Source: Druceiella hillmani (Eukaryota; Arthropoda; Insecta; Lepidoptera; Hepialidae). From it: a stretch of DNA of 64,000 nt. The position numbers were made by a program, and so were the translations under genes. Positions 26,831 through 38,800 of the stretch are shown piece by piece. The stretch is taken from NCBI GenBank assembly GCA_039881145.1, contig JAYKKI010000127.1:4033501-4097500 (forward strand), in the 5' to 3' direction. The notes beneath the pieces were generated by a model, which saw only the letters and a list, made by a program, of their open reading frames with translations, did not search any database and was not told the DNA's origin. The stretch's first letter is position 1. Each line of letters begins with the position of its first letter.

Positions 26831-29800
26831 TAATATAGGACACATCTATTCGTATACCAAATTTCGTACAGATTCGTTCAGATGTTATAGAGTATAGAAT
26901 GAGAAACAACCATCCATACATCAACATAACCAATGAAACTGTCGCATACCCAAAACTAATAAGTTAGGATATAAAAAAAATATGTTAGTACAATAGTTAG
27001 GATATAAAAAAATTATAAAAAAATATCCATACAACAAATAAATGACGCGAAAGACTATAATATAATTTGAGAAGTCCCATCAATGTGCAATTACATACAA
27101 TCATTAATTTTGATATTTACCAAGAGTACTTACTAAACTATTAATTCCTACTCATCCTAATTTTAACAGAAATATTAAGACAAATCTATAGAAACAGTGA
27201 GACTAATCAGATAAGTATGAGATCAAATAGCAAAAATATCGCATCATATACACTTTACGTAAAATAATACAAACACACTGCAATTCAAACCACCCTCGCT
27301 TCAGTCCTGGCCTTATACATTGAACAGGTAAAAACTTGAACAATACTAACCCACAGGTTGCCAAGGTCCTGTATAGTGTTTATGTGCCTGGAGGAGTCGG
27401 TGAGGCAGGCCGGATGCCCCTCGCGTAGCAGTTTGTGTGTCACGTGGCAAAACTTCCAGGCCACGATGCGGTTATCCTGCAATGGCAGACGTAGCGCCAC
27501 AACCTGCAACGCAAACAAATACTCCACTAAAAATCTGAACAACATTGTTTATATTGGAAAGTATAATTTGTTTCATTTGTCTTACAGTCGGATATATGCA
27601 GGACTATTTTTATACGTATATACGATTTGTACCTTATTTCCTGTTCACGAAAGTGAGAAATATCAAAGTTTTAACTACAATAGGATGGACAGTTATTTGT
27701 AAAAATAACTGTCCATCCAATTGTAGTAAAATATTTTACGAATTCTTCATTAAATTAAAAACAAGTAGCCTCAGACACAATCGTAATCCTGGAATCAATC
27801 CGGGAATTTTTTGATTCCAGGAATAGTACGTTTAACGCATGTATCTACAAAAGCACTAAGGTGCACGATCACACCAGCTGCACTTGGTGTAATATTGTTT
27901 TTTTTTCACAAATATATCACGTATAAAGAGATGAATACGTTAATACTTAAGTCTATCTATTGATTCATACGGTGTCCACAAATTTCACATATAAATAAAA
28001 TCATTGAAGTTCATAGTTACTCCTGCATAAGTAGGGTTACCATAATAACTTTTAGAAACCTAGAAGTCAAAAGCCCCGGACATTTTTTTCGTAACCCTGA
28101 ATATTTAAATCATTAAACACTCACATTACATTGAAACTACACAGTACTAATTGTATAATACTAAGCAAGATGATATTGTCTTAATCAAGTTGCATTTATG
28201 TCACTGACCACAAATAAAAAATATACCTATGAAACAATCATAATACGTAATCTATTGCATAAACAATAAAAAAAGATTCAATTCCAATCAACATCCTAAA
28301 TTTAACTCTGAAACTTAAATCAACTAGACTTATAGCATCGAACTAGAAGTCTTACCTGTTACAACCGGAAAATAAATTTCAAAACTCTTACGAGTTTTAA
28401 AATTCTTGACAAATAATTCTAAATTTACATTAATCTTTATAATTTGAAATACAGTTCCTAATTATTGTTTATTTATTTCTTTCATTTATGCATGAATTAA
28501 AATAATGTGGATATGATAGAAAACTGATTTCTTTAAACGTGTTCGGGACACTAAAAAATCCCGCACATAGCTCTTTTCAAAAAGAGGACAGCATCCGCGG
28601 AACAGAGTACGGATGGCAACCCTAAGCGTAAGTTACAAAAGAAAACTGAGGATGACAAAAATAAAAATATGCTTTTAAAATGTTTAAAGATGAATAGTGG
28701 AAGTTCTCTACACTCACCCAGTAGGTGACGGCGCCCTTCTCGTGGAAGGTACCGATGATAGTACTCCGGACATGTTTCTCTTTCACGGGCGTCTCCAGCG
28801 AGTTGATCGCCTTGCTGATCGACTGCGACTGTAACAGTGCAAGCGATTTCGTTGAAATCATGAGATACGATCCAGTCGTAAAACCAATCTTCGTCATGAG
28901 ATACTGTCTAGTTATTAACAAAACTTTTTAATGTTTCTCAACTTTTATACCTCAATAAAATGTCCTATTCTATAGCAACACGAGACGAACCTGATAAGAG
29001 TTGATACACAAATATTATGCAAACATATTCGAAACACGAAAACATTTAGGCAACGAACATGTTTGCATTGCGGCTAATTGTTCCAATGCAACTCGCTTGG
29101 AATGAAAATATTTATTTATCGTTTAGTTTACCGTATAGAACGGGATGTTATTAAGGTAATTTAGTTACACGTAGTCAAATACACGTGTGTCAAGTTTAAA
29201 AAAATATTAATAGACCAGAATATCTAGCTATGAAGACGTTTCTGCTAATATACAAGCCTTTCTCTTTATACAACTTTAGTTATATGTTATCAGCCACTAC
29301 TAGAAACCGAACCTATATTACGCCTCAAATTACGGCAAATCAATCAATCGGCAATAATCAATCGGCCGAGTACTAATAGTCCAACATCCCAGAACCCCCA
29401 GACCTACGTCATTTTAGCAAAGCTGAATGTCTTGTTGAGAGGTATGCGTACCCATTAGCTTGAAAGCGGGGCCATTTCTCAGGTAGCGCGAAGTACAGGT
29501 AGATAAAAACCTTACTTACCTACGTTAAAGTAGTAACGCTAATATTTAAATATTTTTTTAAGAATATTATTTAAAATTAAAATTCATTACTGCCAGACAC
29601 TTTCCGTGGGCCATTACTTCTGCCAGACGTCTTGAAAGTTTTGAAAAAATTAGGTAAACTACGTTATAGTAGCAAACCTAAATTTTATATATATATTATC
29701 TTAGGTACTATTTTAAGACCCTTTGTATGCGGCCATACCAATCCGAAGGGGCAATCATCCCCCAGACGCCATGAAACTTTACCTGTGAGTACTCATGACG

Positions 29801-32800
29801 TGAGGGCATTATTCATACGCATGAATGCGAGTGAGAGCACTACATTGCTCCAAACGTGTTCAGCGTGTTCTCTATTTAGTCTATGATCGTGCAGCTGCTG
29901 TAACGTTGACAACGCGAGCTACTGGCGTAAACATTCAAAAATTATTGGAGTAAAATATATAATGGCTACTTCATTGAATTGTGTTTTTTGTGATAAATCT
30001 GATGAAAATTTAATATTATTTTCTGAGAATACCTTAAAAAAGTGTCAAAAAATTTTAATAGCTAGAAAGGAACATAACCTAAAGTATAAAGATGTTGTTT
30101 TGCCTGTGGAGTTATTTGAAAGTGGTTATCATAGACAGTGTTACAAGTCGTTTACTGGTTTAATGAAAAAATATCAGTGTACTGCGTCTTCATCTGTATG
30201 CAACGTAGATATTCATTCTACAGATCCACAGCCATCCTGTATACAATCTTCAAATCCAGTAAGTACACTTTTACCTGATTAGATAACAATAAATCACCCA
30301 TCTGCTATACCTGAGTTGTCCGAACCCGCACCATCAACTTCTCAAGAAAACATAACGGAATCAGAAGATTTAAATGTTACACTTGAAAATGATGTTTCAA
30401 CAGAAAGTCATGTAGACAATGAGTCTACAAATAGTATTTGTATATTTTGCGACCAAAAAACTAAAAAACACCGTAATAAAAGACAGCCTCTACATTGTAC
30501 AGAGAAAGAAAAATTTATATTGAGCATAATACAAGTACGTGACAGCTATCCTGATTTTTTCAAAAAAGTTGAAAATCTTTCAAACCCAAAAATTTATTAC
30601 CACCATATTTGTCAAGTAGACTTTACCAACAAAATAAAATCATTAAATGAAAAAGAAACGAAAGGCATTTGGCATGAAAATCGCCAGAATCATCAGATAG
30701 CTTTTGACGAAATTAGTGTCTTTCTTGAAGAGAACGTCATTGAAAAAGGACGATGTTTCTTTTTAACTTATTTGCACAGATATTACCTGCAATTATTAGA
30801 AAAAGATGAAGACACCGAAAAAGTTTCAGTACATTTTACACCGCAGCATTTAGAAGATAAAATAGTCAAAGTATTCAATAAACGAATAAATTTTTTTTTT
30901 ATTCACAATAAAAAATCATTAGCACCGAAACACCTTACGAGCATTGATGATGAATCATTTGAAATGTTGAAAAATGAAGACATTTTGCAGAAAGCTGCTT
31001 TGTTGTTAATCAGTAAAGCAAATTCCGATTAAAAAATTACCCGCAAATATAACTGTGCAAAATTTAAAGGAAGGAGAAGTATCAGTGCCACAAACTCTAT
31101 CAGACTTTTATTTTACTCTCATCTCAGATAATAATAACAAACGCAAGAAAAGTCAAAAATGCGTTCGTCAAGTGCAATCTTATTGTGAAGATCTCATATA
31201 CAGTATACACAACGGCAAAGTAAAAACATCAAAGCACATTGTTCTGGGGATGGCTTTAAAAAGTTTAACTAGTAGCAGAAAAATTTTAGAAATTATTCAT
31301 AGATATGGACATTGCATAAGTTATTCAGGAATAGAAGAGTTGGAAACAGAAGCAACGTACACGTCAGTTCAAAAATCAAGTTTATGCCCTGAGACTATAC
31401 AAAAAAATTCAAATCTTTGTACTAGTGTTGCGTACGATAATTTTGATCGTTTCGTTGAGACAGGAAGTGACAAAGATACGTTGCATGATACTGTTGGCAT
31501 TATTTATCAAAATGTAGATCTGGATAATACACATTCATCACAGTTGTTAAATGTACTCTCTCCCAATGATGCAGAAACCTCAAGCACGAGAAGAAGACGC
31601 AGAACATTTGAGGCTATTACTACAGATGAAGTTTATTACCCCCAAGAAACCAAAGATGACAGAGAATCTGCAAATGTCGATCCATGAAGTTCAAAACTTA
31701 CAACCTGTTAATTTAAAATTATATAATACAATTGATGCCATTTTGATGATTAGCCATGCAATAAAGATACCAAAAGTTCCGATGTGGGTTGGTTTTAATA
31801 GCATAATAAATGACGATGCTCATCCAGAACAAATAGTTAGTTACTTAACTCCAATTAATTCATCACCTACAAATACATCAGTAGTACTGGAAACCATGCA
31901 GCAAAGTCAAAAAAATTGTCAAGATTTACAACAAACTTCAATTCAAGTTACTTACGATCTTGCGATTGCGAAAGTAGCTTTACAAATTCAAGCAGCTGAA
32001 AAACCAACATTCTATAATTTATTTATACATCTAGGACCTTTTCATATTATGATGGCTTATTTTAAAGTTTTGGGTAAAGTTATCACAAATTGTAGATTAC
32101 CTAATGTTATGGTGCAAAGTAATTTACTAGCGATGGGCTCATTAAATGGATTTCTTGAAGGAAAACACTTCAACAGATGTAAAAAAACTTCATCCTCTGA
32201 TGGCAATGGGATTGGAAATTTTGCATTTTAAATCATTTTTAGAGATAAAAAATATAGTATTCACTGATGAAATGGTACAGGAAGTTACTCGTCTGGGAAC
32301 TTGTCCCATGTCATAATTTAAAATACAAAACGAAGAACTGGATGAGTTATTAGATGATTACAATATTTATAAAGAACAAACTCTTAACGACGAGTTTGGC
32401 AAAACAGCCCAGTTTTATTTAATCTACATTAATCTTGTACATTATTATTTAATGTTGTCAAGAAGTATCCGCATAGGAGATTTTGAATTATTTAAATTTG
32501 TACTGCCAAAAATTACGAATTTATTTTTTGTATGCAATCAGCAAAACTATGCACGATGGGGAGTTAAATACCATGCCAATTTGCTGAATGTTGCAACAAC
32601 TCATCCTGATATATTTGAGGAATTTCAAAAGGGTTGCTTTGGCGTCAAAAGAACTTATAAATCTTTTTCAAGACAACCAACTGACTTAGTGTTAGAACAA
32701 ACAATCAATACAGATGCTGCCAGGAGACTCACAGGTATTTAGCTTCAAAAAATACATTTTTAATTAATTCGTAATTACATTATTTTTTTATAACTTGTTT

Positions 32801-35800
32801 TAATACATTGTTTCATATAAAATTGCAGATATAACACAATTTACAAATTCTATCTCAGCACGTCAGCAATGGGCTCGAAGCCATGATTTAAGATCAACAA
32901 TAATTAGTTATGTATATGAACAATTGGATTTACAAAAAAAACTGGATGTTACAGCTGACTTAAATAATCATAACATCACAAACAGTAGTACCCAATTAGA
33001 AAATTTCATGAAAACATTTCAACAACTCATTAATCCATTCGATGTAGGAGTACCAAAAAATCTTTTAATCAATATTTCATCAGGTAAAGCAGCATCAGAA
33101 GAGGTTGAAAAATTTCTTCTTAATATTGAGAAAAATGGAGAAACGTTTATTGCAGAATGTGAAGCAGACATTAGTAGGTTTGAAAAGAGTATAAAAAGGT
33201 CACCATTGCAAAACTTTTCTCACGATTATTTAAAAAAAAAAGGAACAAAAATTGGTGGGAAGGTGCAAGAAGTACGTCTTCAAAGAGACTTATTTGGTCG
33301 TATGCTTGGTATATCCATTGATTATAAAATTGATATTGCAAAAATGTTATCATATCCAATTACTCACGTGCCTTTATCCATGTGCCATTTTGATGGTGCA
33401 ATTTGTAAAACTCCAAAATCTACTCTGATGAAATCTCTAAAGAAAGATATTGAGCATTGTCCACCACCGTACATTGATATTTTGATAATTGATGGTTTTT
33501 TTATTCTTCACTCTATGAAAGATGTACCTAAATCATTTGGAAACATTTCAAAGAAAATGTTAAAAATGTTAACACAATTAAATGCCACCAGAATTGACAT
33601 TATTTTCGACCAATATTTCACTCCTTCCATAAAGGATTATGAGAGAACTATCCGACAAGAATGTACACAACTGGATTTCACTATATCACTGGACCAGATC
33701 AAGTTCGACCTGCTGATTTTGGAAAAGAATTAAGAAATTCCCACTTTAAACAGCCACTCGTAAATTTCTTTATTTCACATTGGGCTACAGACGAGATGGT
33801 ACCTTTTATTGGAAATAAATTGATTAAAGTTAATTTCATAGAATGTCATTCTTATAGTGTCATTAATAATACAGTTGTATCAAGTATTGATGAAAATTTA
33901 TCGTGCCCAGAGCATGAAGAAGCGGACACAAAAATTATTTATCATGTATGCAATATCGATACTCAAGCAAACATTGTCATCAGATGTTCTGATATTGACG
34001 TATCAGTTATAATGTTGGGTCATATGCATCATTTAAAAGACGATAATTCTCACGTTTGGGTACTTACAGGCACCGGAAACAATCAAAGATATGTAGATTT
34101 ATCCAAAATCTACGGCAACTCGGGGTCGTCTGTATGTAGAAGCTTAATAGGCTTTCATGCTATCACAGGATGTGACTATAATCCTGCTTTCTTTAAGAAA
34201 GGCAAGCAAAGACCTTTTAAAATACTCAAAAAATCTCCTGAATATCAGCAAACGTTCCTTAAATTTGGTGATCTCGAATTACTTATTGATAAAGATAAGG
34301 AACAAAATGTATTTGATGTAATACAAAAATTCATCTGCGAGTTATATAATGTCTCCGGAATAAATGATGTAGATGCTGCGCAGCTGCAGCTTTTCATAAA
34401 TACATATACAGTTGCCAATGTAAATGAAGAATTCCACCAGCAAAATGTAAGAAATTTTGACGCAAGTAATTTACCACCATGTAAAACTGAATTACTTCAA
34501 CAGTTTAGACGAGCAAATTATATTGCAAGTGTCTGGAGCAATGCTCATATGAAGCATCCCAGCAATTTAAGACCTGAAAATAATGGGTGGATTTTAAAAG
34601 ATAGCCAGTATGATTTTAACTGGTTTGATGGAGACCAATTGCCAAGTTTTGTGAGCGAGTCATTTGAAAACGAATTAGGTATTTTACTTTCACTTTAAAT
34701 TATTTCAATATACTTGTAGCTATTCACAACATCATTAAATTATTTATTTTTACAGAGAAGTCAAGTATCAATGAAGATGATGGTGAAGATGAATTAAATA
34801 TTCGATTTGAGTGTGAATTTGATGAGGGAAGTAAGAACTCGGACAATAATGACAATGAAGATGAATAATTTGGAATATAATCAATAATTTTTTTTAAATA
34901 ACAATTTGTGAATATCTGAACATTGAAAAAAGAGATATTTTGAGATGATTGGCCCTTCGGATTGGTCTGGCCGCATAAAAAGGGTCTTAAAATAGTACCT
35001 AAGATAATATATATAAAATTTAGGTTTGCTACTATAACGTAGTTTACCTAATTTTTTCATAACTTTCAAGACGTCTGGTAGAAGTAATGGCCCACGGAAA
35101 GTGTCTGGCAGTAATGAATTTTAATTTTAAATAATATTCTTAAAAAAATATTTAAATATTAGCGTTTCTACTTTAACGTAGGTAAGTAAGGTTTTTATCT
35201 ACCTGTACTTCGTGCTACCTGAGAAATAGCCCCGCTTTCAAGCTAATGGGTACGCATACCTCTTAACAAGACATTGTACTAATAATCCTGAAAATTTCAG
35301 CTTTGCTAAAATTACGTAGGTCTGGGGGTTCTGGGATCTTGCTCTATATAGTACGAAAACATGAGCCACTTTAATGCTTTCAGTCCTGAATTATTTCTGA
35401 ATTACCGGTACCATCCATGAATTACCGGTAATGACGACCAAATATACCAGCTAAAACGTTTCTTATACTTTTATCTAATCACAAACTGTAAATAAATACC
35501 TGTCAAGTACGAGTAGAATTGACACTATGAGGATCCCGTACAAATTTAGGCTTTTATAAACATTTAAGGGTAAATAGTGGTAAATAGGGTAAATCGTATT
35601 TCTGTTAAGGTACATATTCACAAATACCAAGTTTTCACAACGAAAGTATTTTGCGTACTTTATCTATCACAGGCATAAAAACATAGTGCATATATCAAAA
35701 AATTATACGATCTAGGATAACACTGTAGTTTTCTTACATTCTTCTAGTTTTGAAATACTTTATACAGAGTAACTGGTTTTATGTCACGAATCCTTGAAGG

Positions 35801-38800
35801 AATTGTAAGAGAGGTCATTAGAAACAAAATGACCCTTAAGTATACAACGCCAAAGTGGACCGTTATCGAAATATTTGTTTTCTTATAAATTTTAAAATAA
35901 TTTAATTAAAAAAAACAACGGAATTTCATCATTTCTGGCACGTAATATATAACAGTAAAATTAACATCATTAACGTAATATTAATAGTAATTACATTTAA
36001 AACATCTGTACAATTTTTTTAATAAAAGCTCCGTAACTCAACAAGTCTTTTTTTTCATTTTATCAAATACCTGAACAAAAATGATTTATTTCTGCAAAAA
36101 AATCACTGATGTACATAATCATTGATGTATTATCCAATATGCTATAAAATCATCATTACTATCACAAATTCAAGATATAATCTTATTACAAAGAAATTAA
36201 GTCGGAGATTTCTCAGAACTTTTCGGAATTTTGTTAAACAGTTACTTGCACTTAAACGAAAGAAATGCCAATGGGCTTAAATGAAGATAAGGCTTGTAGG
36301 TACCATGTGCGTGTCATAAAACACATCAGAACGGTTCCGACAGTGCAGTAATAGTACTGCACTGTAGTAATGTTACTTGGAGTAATGTTTTGCTATTGTT
36401 CGTTTGGACAATAAGGAAAAGGTTTCGGAAACCAGTAAATGTCTTTATTTATGACATTATTCATCATTAGATAAGACGAGAAGCTTCCCTCCTCAAAATC
36501 ACTTGTACCTTGCAGACACATTCTGAATGCACATTGAGTTTTATTTCGGAATTATTAAACGCGGTTTTGTTTATTGGACTATTTCCGCCGATTGTACATC
36601 AGTGATTTTTTCTGTATTCTTCTGTGACTTGGCTAGTGCACTGGACTGTGAGTGATTGCTCTCCTGGCGATTTGGCGCTATTAAAGGACTATCATATCTA
36701 CAGAAATGAATCCTTCTCGACATCCGTACTCAAACGAGGAATACACTGATATCATGTATTGTTACTGATATTGTGACGGCAATGCTGCAGTTGCTCCTCG
36801 TGAGTATCATAGTCGATTTCCTGACCGCTGAACACCTGAATATCGTTTATTTATTGGTATATAACGACAAATTAGAGAGACTGGACGTGTGCAAAGGTGA
36901 CAATATTACATTCACAGGATGAAGAAGGAAAAATTCTTCGTCTTTTTCAGGAAGACCCCACAATATCTACAATTGTTATGGCAAACCCCGACTAGGTGTG
37001 CCGCAATGGAAAGTGTGGTTCACTGTTCACACCGCAAGGTTGTATTCATATCCATATCTTCTTCTTCGATTACGTCCGTGTAGGTAATCGAAGAAGAAGA
37101 TCCTGTCGGATGGTTAGAATTCTGCAGATTCATGCCAAATGCTGATACAGAGGAACCCATGTTTTTTAGAAAAATTTGGTGGACAGACGAGTTGAAGTTT
37201 GGCCAGGCGGCATTACGAATTACCACAAAGTGCAAGGTGCAATTTTGGGTTCAAAACGCAAAAGGAACCACAAAAAAAGACCAACAGGGTCACAGCTACA
37301 TATATCGTAGAACATGTCGATGAGAATAATTAACGACAATTTTATTGGCCCATATCTTCTTCCCCGTAATTTAAATGCAGAAGCGTACAAACAGTTTTTA
37401 TGGGGTGTTTGGGCTGCTTGAAGACGTGCCTTTGGAAACAAGACGAAGAATGTTTTATCAGCATGACGATGTTCTGCACTGCTGATTTTAGAATTACTGT
37501 GAGACAGTTATCGGATAATGAATCTCCCGATCGGTGGATTCGCAGAGGAGGACCTATCCCTTGGCCAGCAAGATGCCCATATCTGACGCCAATGTCTCCT
37601 CTAGAGACACATGAAGTGTTTGTTTTACAAAGCATCCTGTGCTTTCAGTAAATGATCTAAGAGACAGAATAATAAACGCAGCAAACGAAATAAGAATCAA
37701 TTTATAAAGTTCTGTAGCAAAAAGACAATTAAAGAGTGGAATCCGAAGCTGTATCGTAAATAGGGGCTCACATTTTGAAAACCAACTGAAAATAACTGGT
37801 TTAATTATTTTATTTTTATAAATAATTTCAAATAAAGAACTCTTTGTGAATTTAGAAAAGATTATTTTCCCTCTTCACTAAATAGTTTTAAAAATCTACT
37901 GCCGATTGTACATCAGTGATTTTTTGCAGAAATAAATAATTTTTGGCCAAGAATTTGATAAAAATTATAAAACCTGTTGAGTTACAGAGATTTTATTAAA
38001 AAAATTATACAGATTTTAAATGTAATCACTGAAAAGTATCAGAATGCATAAAAACCGAAAAATAAAAGTAAATACCATGAAATTCCGTTGTTTTTTTATT
38101 AATTTTTAAAGATGTCTACCCAGATTTTCTAAAAAAATTATAAGGAAACAAATATGTCGATAACGATCCACTTCGGCATAATATGCTTAGTGGTCATTTG
38201 GTTGCTAATGACATCTCCACTGACAACCCCTTAAAGGGATTGTGACATATAACCAGTAACCCTGAATATTCTTTAATTCTTGAATGAATGTTTTAAAAAA
38301 GTTAGCCAGTGTAAAATACGTGGGCTAATTAGACCTTTTACTGTGCCAAATTTCCATTTGAACCCGGAATTTTGAAAACCGGCTGTAACAGACAGACACG
38401 TGAATGATCTTGATGCATGTTCCCAAATGACGGATGTTTCCATTTCACTTTCCAAGCACTCAAAAGATTATTCCGTAGCTTCGAATTAAATTGTCAGCGC
38501 AATAAGTGCTATAGAGCTAACCCGCCAATAGCTCGCACGAATATAAATTACGTAACAATAACAAACTTTAGTTACGGGCCACCGTCTCGTGCGACAAGTG
38601 TTTTTAAGAGGTTGACGCCTGCCGGTGCCACATTGTTGTCGACCGCTGACTGACTCACGAGCTGCTTCCGCCCGCGCGCTTCCTCGTTAGCGCCGCCAGA
38701 CGTGACGCGTACGTTGTACACCCTAGCCGAATTACTGACCGCCCGAACCTACATTCGGCGACGAAATAACGAATGGTCTTACACGCGTACACGCGCACGT

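Larger units (their letters stand above)
24186..27350 (-). other. Hip1 intron 3
   Basis: 3.2-kb intron. It holds a 57-bp tandem duplication (25103-25217), a decayed DDE transposase (25264-25850), a Lepidoptera-type repeat end (26509-26600) and a long (TA)n tract (26709-26828). Elsewhere it is plain AT-rich sequence. Confidence 0.7.
29386..35337 (+). mobile_element. 5.95-kb DNA transposon with about 375-bp terminal inverted repeats (Academ-like)
   Basis: The ends are long inverted repeats (29386-29759 and 34944-35337). Between them a single large transposase-type gene runs on the plus strand with two introns. The protein has two CxxC...HxxC modules and a C-terminal XPG/FEN1-like nuclease signature. 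A large protein with a cysteine-rich start and an XPG nuclease, in an element with long TIRs, fits the Academ superfamily as I recall it; this assignment is inference. I could not settle the target-site duplication: the bases next to the tips are caac and cttg if the tip starts at ATCCC, or AT on both sides if it starts at CCCAG. Confidence 0.85.

Noticed and set aside
29632..29886. 84-codon frame at the start of the Academ-like element
   Set aside because: It lies mostly within the left terminal inverted repeat and has a mirror frame in the right repeat (34881-35069); not coding.
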